DNA of 45,192 bases from a virus. A program made the translations under genes and the position numbers. The notes beneath the pieces are model-generated. The model made no database searches and was not told the origin of the DNA. It saw nothing but the letters and a program-made list of their open reading frames with translations. Location of the stretch: positions 1 through 45,192 of the IMG/VR virus record IMGVR_UViG_3300005613_000120. The stretch is one strand, 5' to 3'. Of this stretch, positions 21,401 to 29,269 are shown piece after piece. Position 1 is the stretch's first letter. Each line of letters begins with the position of its first letter.

Positions 21401-22300
21401 ATGCAGATCTATGTCAGCCAGGCCCCGAAGTTTCCAGACATCTGGGTCCCCCCGTTCATCCGCGTGCTTGAGCATGGCGGGTACATGAAGTCGTTCGTGA
21501 ACTACCGCGTTCTAGGCTCCGGTGAAAAGCAGCCGATCAGCGTCTACTTCCCAAGCCTCGACCCCGTGTCGTCCACCTTCAGGTACGACGCCCGGTTCGT
21601 TGACAACAAGTGGACCGAGGACGGGCTTCGGATGCTCGACTCATGGGAGTCGATCTGGAAGCGGGAGTTCGTCCAGCCGATCAAGGACCGCGACATCCCG
21701 CTTCGTGCGATCCAGTTCGACCATGCGCGGTTTGCCGAGAACGAGGAGCAACGGCTTCTGGGAGATTTTCAGCGTCCGATCGCGGAAGGGATCATCGAGA
21801 TGCTGGCCGAGGAGTTCCCGACCGCCCACATCGGCATGTACGGCATCGCAGTCGATCCCAGGCCGACCCGCACGATCAACTGGAACATCTCCGGCGGGTC
21901 CCAGGCTCATTCATACGACACCGTCGCCAGCGACGAGCCGCTCAACGACACGATCTGGATCCGTGGCTACGGGAGACCTGACGGGCGAGGTCGCTACCCG
22001 CAGGACCGTGAACTGGATTTCCTCACCAGCTACAGCCTCGTCGCCAACTCGTCCGAGAACCCAGGCGCGATGATCATCTGGACGCCGCAGTCTCAGATGC
22101 AGGCAAGGGACTGGTCGAGGATGCTCTACCACCTCTGCATAGCGAACAACTGGCCGCTGGTCCCTGACCGCGTCGAGCCCGGCATCTCCGACATCATCAC
22201 CCAGATCCTCGCGGACATGGACACTGACGGGAACCTGATGCCGGGAGAGACGACGATGAGCGATCTCCTGCACGCCCTCCGCATGGCAGGACGCCGGTGA
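21401..22300 (+). CDS. Unknown protein (299 aa), possible TIM-barrel fold
   Basis: Starts MQIYVSQAPKFPDIWVPPFI. The alternation LRAIQFDHARFAENEEQRLL, GIIEMLAEEFPTAHIGMYGI suggests beta/alpha units, like some phage glycosidase-fold proteins, but no catalytic pair is identified. TIM-barrel is an impression only. It lies after a terminator and before several small genes in the replication region. Function unknown. Confidence 0.5.
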   Translation: MQIYVSQAPKFPDIWVPPFIRVLEHGGYMKSFVNYRVLGSGEKQPISVYFPSLDPVSSTFRYDARFVDNKWTEDGLRMLDSWESIWKREFVQPIKDRDIPLRAIQFDHARFAENEEQRLLGDFQRPIAEGIIEMLAEEFPTAHIGMYGIAVDPRPTRTINWNISGGSQAHSYDTVASDEPLNDTIWIRGYGRPDGRGRYPQDRELDFLTSYSLVANSSENPGAMIIWTPQSQMQARDWSRMLYHLCIANNWPLVPDRVEPGISDIITQILADMDTDGNLMPGETTMSDLLHALRMAGRR

Positions 22301-22512
22301 TCAAGTGCGACTACCCGAAAGGGTGCGGAGGCACGGCGGCGTGGGTCGCTGTCTACGGGATGCTCGATCTCGAAGACAAGACGGTCCCGCCGCCGTACTT
22401 CCTCTGCACGGAACACCTGATCGAATCACTGAAGAAGTACGGGAGCCGGGATGACACGATCAGAAAACACGTCATCATCAAGCGGGTCGGCGGCGGCGAC
22501 GAGGGTCTTTGA
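22297..22512 (+). CDS. Small Cys/His protein (71 aa)
   Basis: GTG start overlapping the previous stop. Motif CDYPKGCGG near the start and FLCTEHL near the middle (C, C, C and H) could hold one zinc. Basic C-terminus. Function unknown; common type of phage accessory protein. Confidence 0.5.
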   Translation: MIKCDYPKGCGGTAAWVAVYGMLDLEDKTVPPPYFLCTEHLIESLKKYGSRDDTIRKHVIIKRVGGGDEGL

Positions 22513-22513
22513 A

Positions 22514-22678
22514 ATGGAGTCCAGGCGAGCGAACATCGCGTGGACGATCGCAAGGCACTCGATCCTGTCAGGCATGAAGATCAACGTGATGTGCGACGAT
22601 CGCAGGGAGGCCGACATCCTCAACCAGATGATAGACGCGAACGTCCGAGAAATGAACAGCATGACTTGGAGCTTGTGA
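22514..22678 (+). CDS. Small unknown protein (54 aa)
   Basis: Begins MESRRANIAWTIARHSILSG and ends MNSMTWSL. One base separates it from the previous stop, and its TGA overlaps the next ATG. The in-frame start 63 bases upstream would overlap the neighbour. Helical, positively charged N-terminus. Coding status rests on the tight spacing. Confidence 0.45.
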   Translation: MESRRANIAWTIARHSILSGMKINVMCDDRREADILNQMIDANVREMNSMTWSL

Positions 22679-23235
22679 TGGGCGACATGAACTGCGCTTC
22701 AGGGCCGATTCCGTACCACATGCAGGTATGGGTTCGGCGGAGATTCATCGAGAACGACGTGGCTCCCGGAGAGCCGGACAAGACGCGAGCCGTGTGGTGT
22801 GGTCTGGTGAGCCATCCGGGCCGGGCTTGGGGCTGCACATGCGTACTTGAGAGTGGAGCGATCTACAGGAATCTGCCTCCGCACGCGATCGCGTTCGAGC
22901 AGAACTCGCCCGATATCGAACTGAGCAAGTGCCAGAAATGGGATTGCTACGGGTTTCGATGGTCGGCGTGCGTGTACCCGTATCTGGACGGGCAGGTCAT
23001 GATGGTCCGCGATTGGGACATCAGGGGCGAATACCTGTTCAGCGTGCAGCCGGTTGACGACGGCTGGAGCCGGGAGCCGGAGCAGAACAAGGAATTCACG
23101 TTCATCGTCATGGACGACGGAAATCTCGTCATCCAGCCGACCGACAGGACGCTGGTGATCGACAATTCGTTCACGAATGTCGTCGAGTGGCCCACATGGC
23201 TCAAGCGTCAAACTGAGAAATGGAGCGTTGAGTGA
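22678..23235 (+). CDS. Unknown protein with Cys residues (185 aa)
   Basis: Starts MGDMNCASGPIPYHMQVWVR with GGAG before it (TGATG overlap). Trp/Tyr/Cys-rich (RAWGCTCVLESGAIYRN, CQKWDCYGFRWSACVYPY), a possible metal site. No family recognised. It is coupled to the helicase gene. Confidence 0.5.
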   Translation: MGDMNCASGPIPYHMQVWVRRRFIENDVAPGEPDKTRAVWCGLVSHPGRAWGCTCVLESGAIYRNLPPHAIAFEQNSPDIELSKCQKWDCYGFRWSACVYPYLDGQVMMVRDWDIRGEYLFSVQPVDDGWSREPEQNKEFTFIVMDDGNLVIQPTDRTLVIDNSFTNVVEWPTWLKRQTEKWSVE

Positions 23236-24665
23236 GCGTCGAACTGTTCCCGCACCAGCGGGAGGGCGTGGACTTCGTACTCAACAAGGGCAGGGCGTGC
23301 CTGTTCTACGAGCAGGGGCTCGGCAAGACCATCACGGCCCTGACCGTGATGGATCTGGATCGCGGCTTTACCGTCGTCGTCTGCCCCAGGTCGATCATGA
23401 AGGGGACGTGGCTGGAGGATTCATCCCACTTTCCGGACCTCGACGTGAACATCTACCACGGCTCGAACCGCGACAAGAGAAACACGTTCTTCCACTACAA
23501 GATGATGGGCGATGAGCAGCGGCGATGCGGCGTGCTGGTCACGACGTTCGATACGTTCCGGCTGCACAAGGACGAGATCATGCGTCTTGAGCCGTATCGG
23601 ATCGTGGTTGATGAATCCAGCCGGATGAAGAACCGCAACTCCGAGACGGCGAAGGCGATCATCTCCTGCACCGATCGCGTCGAGAAGGTCATCCTCATGA
23701 CCGGGACCCCGGCCCCGAACGGACCCGAGGAGTATTTCACCCAGATCAGGTGCGTCTACGGGGTCTCATGCCCCAGCTTCTGGACATGGAGCGGTAAGTT
23801 CATGACGAAGATCATGAAGACCGTGCCAGGCAGGCGGACGCCGGTCGTGGATCGCTTCGTGCTGAAGGACCCGGCTGAGTTCGCCCGCAGGATCGAGCGG
23901 ATGGCCCACGTCAAGAAGAAGATCGACTGCTTCAAGGACATGCCCGAGAAGCTTGAGCGGGTCGTCAGCGTGGATCTTTCGACAAGGGAAAAGGGCATGT
24001 ACCACTCGATCGAGGACGAGTTCTTCGCCTCGTTCAACGACGACGGCGACGGCTTCGACATCGACCCGACCGCCGTGACGATGAAGCTTCGCCAGGTGTG
24101 CGGCGGGAACATCAGGGACACCGAGAACGAGGTCTGGAAAAAGGTCGGCAGGTCCAAGCTCGACGCCTTGCAGGAGATCATCGACGGCTTCGACCCCGGC
24201 AGGCCGTTCATTGTCTGGACGCAGTTCCGCGAGGAGGCGACGAGGGTGTCGGAAATGCTCGCGGACCAGATCGACCATAGGGTTTGCGATGGCAGGAGCA
24301 GCGACGATATCCCGTGGTTTCTTGAGGAGTTCCGGAAGGGTGATGTCAGGTGTCTTGTATGTCACCCTCAATCGGTCGGTCACGGCGCGACTCTTGTTCG
24401 TTGTGGAGATCGCTTTTGCAGCGACGCGATCTACTACTCCATGTCATACTCGTACGAGCTTCAGGTGCAGTCGATGGACCGCATCCATCGCATCGGACAG
24501 ATGGAGCCCTGCACCTACTGGTACATCGTCGCTGAAAACACCATCGACGAGGCCATCAGGAAGGCAATCGCGTCAAAGGAACGGATTTCGGAACGGGTGA
24601 TGACCGAGCTTCGAGCGATCGCGTTCGAGCGGAAGAACCTTGCCCAGGCCAGAAAGGAAAAGTGA
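23232..24665 (+). CDS. SF2 DNA helicase, SNF2/Rad54-like
   Basis: 477 residues with N-terminal FPHQREGVDFVLNKG, Walker A GLGKT at 29-33, DESS at 127-130 (DExx box), motif III MTGTP at 156-160 and motif VI QSMDRIHRIGQ near 412-422. The last is the SNF2-type signature. It lacks the long accessory domains of remodelers, so it is a small DNA-dependent ATPase probably acting at forks or on nucleoprotein. GTG start overlaps the upstream stop. It lies before the primase-helicase gene. Confidence 0.85.
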   Translation: MSVELFPHQREGVDFVLNKGRACLFYEQGLGKTITALTVMDLDRGFTVVVCPRSIMKGTWLEDSSHFPDLDVNIYHGSNRDKRNTFFHYKMMGDEQRRCGVLVTTFDTFRLHKDEIMRLEPYRIVVDESSRMKNRNSETAKAIISCTDRVEKVILMTGTPAPNGPEEYFTQIRCVYGVSCPSFWTWSGKFMTKIMKTVPGRRTPVVDRFVLKDPAEFARRIERMAHVKKKIDCFKDMPEKLERVVSVDLSTREKGMYHSIEDEFFASFNDDGDGFDIDPTAVTMKLRQVCGGNIRDTENEVWKKVGRSKLDALQEIIDGFDPGRPFIVWTQFREEATRVSEMLADQIDHRVCDGRSSDDIPWFLEEFRKGDVRCLVCHPQSVGHGATLVRCGDRFCSDAIYYSMSYSYELQVQSMDRIHRIGQMEPCTYWYIVAENTIDEAIRKAIASKERISERVMTELRAIAFERKNLAQARKEK

Positions 24666-27511
24666 TGAAGATAGAGATGAGCCCGGAGACGGCGGAGTCG
24701 CAGATGAAGCTCTTCGGTGGGCTGCTTTGGGGGCTGAGCGGAGAGGAACACGTCGAGATCAGGTGCATTCGGTCGCGGAAGGACAAGGTGCAGTCGGTCT
24801 GGCTGACGCCCAAGTCCTTCTCCGTGGTGGCGAAGAAGCTGTGGGCCTTGAACGAGGAGGGCTACAACATCTACGTCGGCATCCACCTGAGGAAGTCGAA
24901 GAATCCGGGTGACGACAACGTCGCGTCGATCCGATGCCACTTCGCGGACTGGGACGGCATGAAGTCGTGCCAGACGGCATTCGAGGCCTGCAAGCAGGCG
25001 GGCGTCCCGTCGCCGTCCCTGATCGTGCAGAGCGGCAACGGCTTCCACGGCTACTGGCTGATCGACAACGACATCGACCCCGAGGTCTACACCGGCTACC
25101 AGAAGGGCCTCGCCGTCGCCCTGGGGGCCGACTCGTCGGTGAGCAATCCCGAGCGGATCATGCGAGTGCCTGGCTTCTGGAACATGAAGGACCCGGAGAA
25201 CCCTCGTCCGTGCCTGATCGCATGGGCCGAGCAGGACATCGAGAACACCCTCGTCTACGACGACTCGTCCGATCTGGGCGTGGACCCGGTCAAGCCGATC
25301 GCACCGCCCGCCGTCGGCGCGTACACCAGCAGCAGCGGCGAGAAGATGGAGTTGAACGACTCCACGATCTTCTACATGTTCAACCGGGCTTCGGCGGGCC
25401 AGCGGAACAACCACTGCTTCGCAGCCGCGTGCGACATCGCCGCGTGCGGGTACACCGAGCAGGAGGCCGTCAGCATGTTGATGGCCGGGACGCTCCGGTG
25501 CGGGCTGCCGCTGAGCGAGATGGAGGCGGCGATCGCCAGTGCGTTCAAGAAGGCCCGCGAGAAGCGATCTGACAGCGAGGAGCAGGCGGAGATCGCCAGA
25601 TACCAGCCCGCCGTGATCATGGAGAAGACCACCGGCGTCATCGAGCGGTACATGACGACGCCAGGCGGCGAGGAGGGGTCCGAGTCCAAGCTGGTCCGCC
25701 ACTCGATCATCACGAACTACCAGACCGAGTTCGTCGCGGACGCCAACGGTGACTCCAAGCCCAAGAAGATCCTCGTCTCGACCAGCGACTTCTACCGCCA
25801 GGTCTCCGAGGTCTCCGGCGGCTTCCCCAAGCTCGTCAACGGCATCCCGTTCTACCTGCTGGACCCGGATCGGATCCTGAAGACCGTCCCCGAGATGCTT
25901 GAGGATGCCGGGGTGGTGAACCACGGGCTGTACCGGCTGCCCGACCACGTTCGGGAGGGCAAATACTTCCTGACATCGTCCGACCGGGTGATGTTCATGG
26001 GGGACCAGTCGAAGTTCTTCTCCTGGCTCCACATGACGGGCTACATCCGTCTGGCCGGGACTCGCGGCGTCGTCTTCTGCCCGACCGACCACGACGAGGC
26101 GATCGCCCCGCCGACCAAGACCGAGATCTTCGAGTCCACCATCGGCGAGGCGAGGAGCCGGGGCGAGAACTACAAGTCCATCGAGGTGATGCCGCACGTC
26201 CCCCGGATCGAGGGGTCCTACTACGCCCCGATGAATCTGCCACCGTCCACGGGGAAGGCCCTGGAGGAGCTTGTGGCTCATCTGAACCCCGAGACCGAGG
26301 TGGACCGCACCCTGATGATCGCGGCCCTCCTGACGCCTCTCTGGGGCGGTCCTGCGGGCAAGCGGCCCGCCTTCGTGTTCACCAGCGACCACGGGCGGGG
26401 CACGGGCAAGACCAGCACGGCCAACTTCTTCGCCGACGTGTTCGGCGGGGCCGACTACTTCGGCGAGAATGAGAAGGTCGAGGACATCAACAAGCGGCTG
26501 CTGGCTGACAGCAGCATGGCCCGCCGGGTGGTGATCATCGACAACGTCAAGAACACCCTGTCCAGCGGCGGGCTGGAGGCCCTGATCACCAACTCGATCA
26601 TCAACGGCCACCGGATGTACCACGGCAACTACAGCCGCCCGAACTACCTCACCTGGTATCTGACGGCCAACAGCCCAAGCCTGAGCCGCGACCTGGCCGA
26701 GCGTGCGGTCGAGATCAAGGTCGGCCCGCCGAAGTGGAACGTGGACTTCAGCCGGTTCTCAATCGAGTTCATCGCATCCAAGCGACTGGAATTGATCAGT
26801 GATCTGGTTGCCCTGCTGGAATCACCAAGTCACATGCCAAGTTCGGGTTTTGGCAGATACGAAGCCCTGTCAAAGTTTGGCGATCGCTGGAGTCTCTGGA
26901 GGGAGAACGTCCTCTCCAAGATCCCGAATTGGGAGCAGGTCATCCCCGAGATCTCCGCTCGCCGGACGGAGATGGACACGGATCGGGAGATGGCCGACGA
27001 CATCCAGACGATGTTCCTGAAGCTGGTGGTCCTCCAGGAGGGCGTCCAGCAGGCTTCTCTGGCCCTCCGAGACGCCTCCGCCGAGGACGGCCCCTACTGG
27101 TTCATCACCTCCAAGGCGGCCCACTACGGGGCGATGGCCGAGGAGATGCTGATGAAGACCTCCCAGCGTGGCGTGACGAACTTCGTGAACAAGTTCCTCG
27201 ACGTGCCGCCGCTCCGTGGCCGGGTCGTTCGCTACAAGAATCAATCAACCAGAGGCTTCCTGATGATCCCACCGGGCGTGAAATGGATTGGGACAGCTTC
27301 AGAGACTTCCGGGAAGCTCGGAAGCAAGGTCATCCAGGTCATCGACCCGCCCGCCGACAAGTCGATCTGGATGGACTCCTTGCCCGAAGACATCGCCAGA
27401 CTCTTCTCCGGGGACCCTAACAAAACAGGCGTAGCAGATTCCGAGGCGCATAACGGGCTTCCGGAAGAATCGGAAGAAGAAGGACGTTCGGGTTTTGATA
27501 TCCCATTTTGA
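24665..27511 (+). CDS. Primase-helicase: RepB/AEP-like primase plus AAA+/SF3-like ATPase
   Basis: 948 residues from the second ATG (TGATG overlap, AAAGGA before it). N-terminal primase: metal ligands in HFADWDG (D95, D97), SGNGFHGYWL (H128) and RIMRVPGFWNMK (~165-180) follow the archaeo-eukaryotic primase plan of RepB-like proteins. A helical linker follows, then Walker A HGRGTGKTS (~577-586) and Walker B VVIIDN (~620-626) of a phage/plasmid helicase. It probably initiates replication and unwinds DNA. The last residues (EEEGRSGFDIPF) mimic the bacterial SSB C-terminus. The 31-base repeat at 26844-26874 lies inside it. Confidence 0.85.
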   Translation: MKIEMSPETAESQMKLFGGLLWGLSGEEHVEIRCIRSRKDKVQSVWLTPKSFSVVAKKLWALNEEGYNIYVGIHLRKSKNPGDDNVASIRCHFADWDGMKSCQTAFEACKQAGVPSPSLIVQSGNGFHGYWLIDNDIDPEVYTGYQKGLAVALGADSSVSNPERIMRVPGFWNMKDPENPRPCLIAWAEQDIENTLVYDDSSDLGVDPVKPIAPPAVGAYTSSSGEKMELNDSTIFYMFNRASAGQRNNHCFAAACDIAACGYTEQEAVSMLMAGTLRCGLPLSEMEAAIASAFKKAREKRSDSEEQAEIARYQPAVIMEKTTGVIERYMTTPGGEEGSESKLVRHSIITNYQTEFVADANGDSKPKKILVSTSDFYRQVSEVSGGFPKLVNGIPFYLLDPDRILKTVPEMLEDAGVVNHGLYRLPDHVREGKYFLTSSDRVMFMGDQSKFFSWLHMTGYIRLAGTRGVVFCPTDHDEAIAPPTKTEIFESTIGEARSRGENYKSIEVMPHVPRIEGSYYAPMNLPPSTGKALEELVAHLNPETEVDRTLMIAALLTPLWGGPAGKRPAFVFTSDHGRGTGKTSTANFFADVFGGADYFGENEKVEDINKRLLADSSMARRVVIIDNVKNTLSSGGLEALITNSIINGHRMYHGNYSRPNYLTWYLTANSPSLSRDLAERAVEIKVGPPKWNVDFSRFSIEFIASKRLELISDLVALLESPSHMPSSGFGRYEALSKFGDRWSLWRENVLSKIPNWEQVIPEISARRTEMDTDREMADDIQTMFLKLVVLQEGVQQASLALRDASAEDGPYWFITSKAAHYGAMAEEMLMKTSQRGVTNFVNKFLDVPPLRGRVVRYKNQSTRGFLMIPPGVKWIGTASETSGKLGSKVIQVIDPPADKSIWMDSLPEDIARLFSGDPNKTGVADSEAHNGLPEESEEEGRSGFDIPF
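26844..26874. repeat. 31-base repeat, copy inside the primase-helicase gene
   Basis: Encodes part of SSGFGRYEALSKFG. It matches 15358-15388 at 28 of 31 positions. The intergenic copy is not open in the same way, so conservation is at nucleotide level. Confidence 0.75.
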
Positions 27512-27581
27512 TGCCACGGCGCATCCATTCGCCATGGATTGACCACCCGCCACCAGATACGCCAATAGTGTTCAAAAATCT

Positions 27582-27616
27582 AAAATCCCCTCTCAGGAAT
27601 TCTGGGAGGGGATTTT
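27582..27616. terminator. Rho-independent terminator, nearly symmetric
   Basis: 15-bp stem (one wobble) AAAATCCCCTCTCAG with GAATT loop and matching arm ending TTTT, 70 bases after the primase-helicase gene. A-run and T-run on both sides make it likely bidirectional. Confidence 0.9.
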
Positions 27617-27877
27617 GCTTGTATCAGTCTACCGCTGGATATATCCTTATGGCGTTGTGGCGCATATTTTAGGGGTAAGAGTCTATGACCTATAAGAGGG
27701 GGCAAAAGCGTTGAGAATGGGGGGGAGAGAGGGGGAAAACATGAGCAACGCACTACATAGGGAAATTCCGCGCCAAGCGGCACCCGTATCCGCCACGGAT
27801 CGTCTCACGTAAGGGTTCTGTTCTGTAAAATCCGTTAGGGTCAGACGATCACTGACAAAAAAAATCATTGACTGCCT
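27617..27877. other. Noncoding spacer between terminator and promoter
   Basis: About 260 bases, less GC-rich than the surroundings, with a G-rich run (27721-27738) and a 5-bp inverted repeat GTCAG/CTGAC (27840-27856) before the promoter. Open frames on the minus strand here have no start signals and no family resemblance. The inverted repeat could be an operator. Confidence 0.5.
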
Positions 27878-27905
27878 TTGATTGCATGGGCATCCGTGCT
27901 ACACT
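27878..27905 (+). promoter_or_regulatory. Sigma70-type promoter (TTGATT-16-TACACT), leaderless
   Basis: -35 TTGATT (27878-27883), 16-base spacer, -10 TACACT (27900-27905). The ATG of the next gene is only six bases after the -10, so the transcript should start at the ATG itself. No Shine-Dalgarno is present. Confidence 0.7.
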
Positions 27906-27911
27906 GACGGC

Positions 27912-28190
27912 ATGAGTGACACCGCAACTATCGAGGCCGAGGCTCAGGCCCCGGCGAGCAAGCCCCGCAAGCCCCGCAAGCCCGCCCCGATCGTGGTTGA
28001 GCGGGCCAAGAACCCGGACGCCGAGCCCGAGAAGATCCAGTGGATCACCGGGACCAGCACCTTCGGCTCGACCGCCGAGGCCAAGAAGGCAATCGTGGAC
28101 ATCGCCGAGGCAGGGCTCTACCGCATCGTTCAGGTCCGCGACCAGTTCACGGTCTCCGTCGAGACCAAGCCGGTCGTCAAGATCGACTGA
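27912..28190 (+). CDS. Small Lys/Pro-rich protein (92 aa)
   Basis: Begins MSDTATIEAEAQAPASKPRK with a KPRKPRKPAP basic linker, then a small mixed domain (IQWITGTSTFGSTAEAKKAI, GLYRIVQVRDQFTVSVETK). The basic linker suggests nucleic acid binding. Start chosen by the leaderless promoter. It is followed by the structured region and terminator. Confidence 0.6.
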   Translation: MSDTATIEAEAQAPASKPRKPRKPAPIVVERAKNPDAEPEKIQWITGTSTFGSTAEAKKAIVDIAEAGLYRIVQVRDQFTVSVETKPVVKID

Positions 28191-28316
28191 GACATCCCAC
28201 TGGCCTGGGATCAGGCAGCGTCTTCAATGCCACCTAGCTGCCAACATCGTCGGCCTCTCTTCATCAAGGCTGACTCGTTGGGGAAAACAGGTTGTGGTGG
28301 CAACCAGAACCCCGAT
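28191..28316 (+). ncRNA. Possible small structured RNA or long 3' UTR
   Basis: No ORF. Short hairpins ATCCCA-CTGGCC-TGGGAT and, further on, GGGG-..-GGTTG-TGGTGG-CAACC-..-CCCC suggest a folded RNA ending at the strong terminator that follows. It may be the 3' UTR of the 92-residue gene or a processed sRNA. Confidence 0.35.
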
Positions 28317-28384
28317 AAGCCACGGCTGGGCCAACCTTCATGCAACTCCCCCGATGCATGAAGGCCCCAGCCGTGGCTTTTTTT
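28317..28384 (+). terminator. Long-stem Rho-independent terminator
   Basis: AAGCCACGGCTGGG with CCTTCATGCA pairs to the reverse arm TGCATGAAGG and CCCCAGCCGTGGCTT across a 10-base loop, followed by TTTTT. About 24 bp in the stem, unusually long. Confidence 0.9.
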
Positions 28385-28392
28385 GGAACGCG

Positions 28393-28421
28393 ATTGGCCG
28401 GAGCCCGGCGAAGGACACGAC
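28393..28421 (+). repeat. Twin-GA hairpin element before the double-HTH gene
   Basis: ATTGGCCGGAGCCCGGCGAA then GGACACGAC and ATG. CC-GGA-GC-CCG-GC-GA-AGG keeps the pairs with a different loop. The SD bases AAGGA are in the 3' arm. Confidence 0.7.
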
Positions 28422-28850
28422 ATGGAACTGCTCAAGGCATCTGACATCGGAGCCCTGCTCCAGATCTCCTCGCCAGGCGTCTACCGAATGGTCAAGGACG
28501 GCAGACTCAGCGGCGTCACCAGAGGACGAAAGCGGGTCGGCTACGAGCCCAACGAGGTCATCCAGATGATCTGGGATTCCTCCACCGTCGCACCAGAGGA
28601 CAAGGAGTTCCTCTGCTCCGTGGTCAAGCAGGGCCGGGAAGCCATCCGCAAGGCCGTGGCCGCCCGCAAGCTCGTCACGGCCACAGAGGCCGCTTGCCTG
28701 CTCCAGGTGACCCGGAACACCGTCGTCAACTGGACCCGCGACGGCATCCTCAAGCCCAGCAGGACCTCGCCACGGGTCAACATCTACGACGTGGACGACA
28801 TCAAGGCCGCCGCCACCTCCCTCGGGATCGGGACCGAATGGGCAAGCTGA
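28422..28850 (+). CDS. Double MerR/excisionase-type HTH protein (142 aa)
   Basis: Two related DNA-binding units: N-terminal LKASDIGALLQISSPGVYRM VKDGRLSGVTRG and C-terminal VTATEAACLLQVTRNTVVNW TRDGILKPSRTSP. Both are winged-helix HTH_17-like, so the protein probably binds two half sites or works as a regulator of the late/early switch. The ATG is preceded by a twin-GA hairpin element. Confidence 0.75.
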   Translation: MELLKASDIGALLQISSPGVYRMVKDGRLSGVTRGRKRVGYEPNEVIQMIWDSSTVAPEDKEFLCSVVKQGREAIRKAVAARKLVTATEAACLLQVTRNTVVNWTRDGILKPSRTSPRVNIYDVDDIKAAATSLGIGTEWAS

Positions 28851-29269
28851 GCCCCACCCAGAGGACCCTCCGCGAGATGCGGAAGATGGGCCGGATCTGC
28901 GGGATCGTCGAGCGGTTCAACGGCTACGCCGGGCCGCACGGCGTCAGGCAGGACCTCTTTGGCTTCATCGACATCATCGCCCTGGACCCTCAGGACGGCA
29001 TCGTGGGCGTCCAGAGTACCGGGACCGACTACTCAGGCCACCTGAAGAAAATCACGCAGGAGAGGGCCGAGGAGGTCCGGGAATGGCTCTCCTGTGGCGG
29101 AGTTGTCGAACTCTGGGCCTGGCGGAAGGTCAAGCAGGTCAAGGGCGGGACCAAGATGGTCTACCGCCCCCGAGTCAAGAAGATCACTGCCGCCGACCTT
29201 GATACTGAACTGTCACCGGGGGACGACCCGGCAACTCCTGACGACGCTTCGCCGCCTCTTCCAGAGTGA
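28838..29269 (+). CDS. PD-(D/E)XK-like nuclease-fold protein (143 aa)
   Basis: Overlaps the previous gene by 13 bases. The core RQDLFGFIDIIALD and GIVGVQST, then HLKKITQERAEEV and VELWAWRKVK follow the phage VRR-NUC/PDDEXK pattern. The acidic residue D45 is present, but the usual (E/Q)xK reads QST (59-61), so the lysine is replaced by threonine. Possibly a structure-selective nuclease, or an inactive DNA-binding version. Its 3' end overlaps the oppositely oriented giant gene. Confidence 0.55.
   Translation: MGKLSPTQRTLREMRKMGRICGIVERFNGYAGPHGVRQDLFGFIDIIALDPQDGIVGVQSTGTDYSGHLKKITQERAEEVREWLSCGGVVELWAWRKVKQVKGGTKMVYRPRVKKITAADLDTELSPGDDPATPDDASPPLPE

Noticed and set aside
24515-26623. Long minus-strand open frame opposite the primase-helicase
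   Set aside because: Shadow of a well-supported gene; no credible protein family or ribosome binding site.
27580-27868. Minus-strand frames in the spacer before the 27912 gene
   Set aside because: They cross a terminator, lack start signals and have biased, non-protein-like composition.
28422-28850. Excisionase evidence for a temperate phage
   Set aside because: The HTH type is compatible with an excisionase, but no integrase or attachment site was recognised, so lysogeny is not supported.
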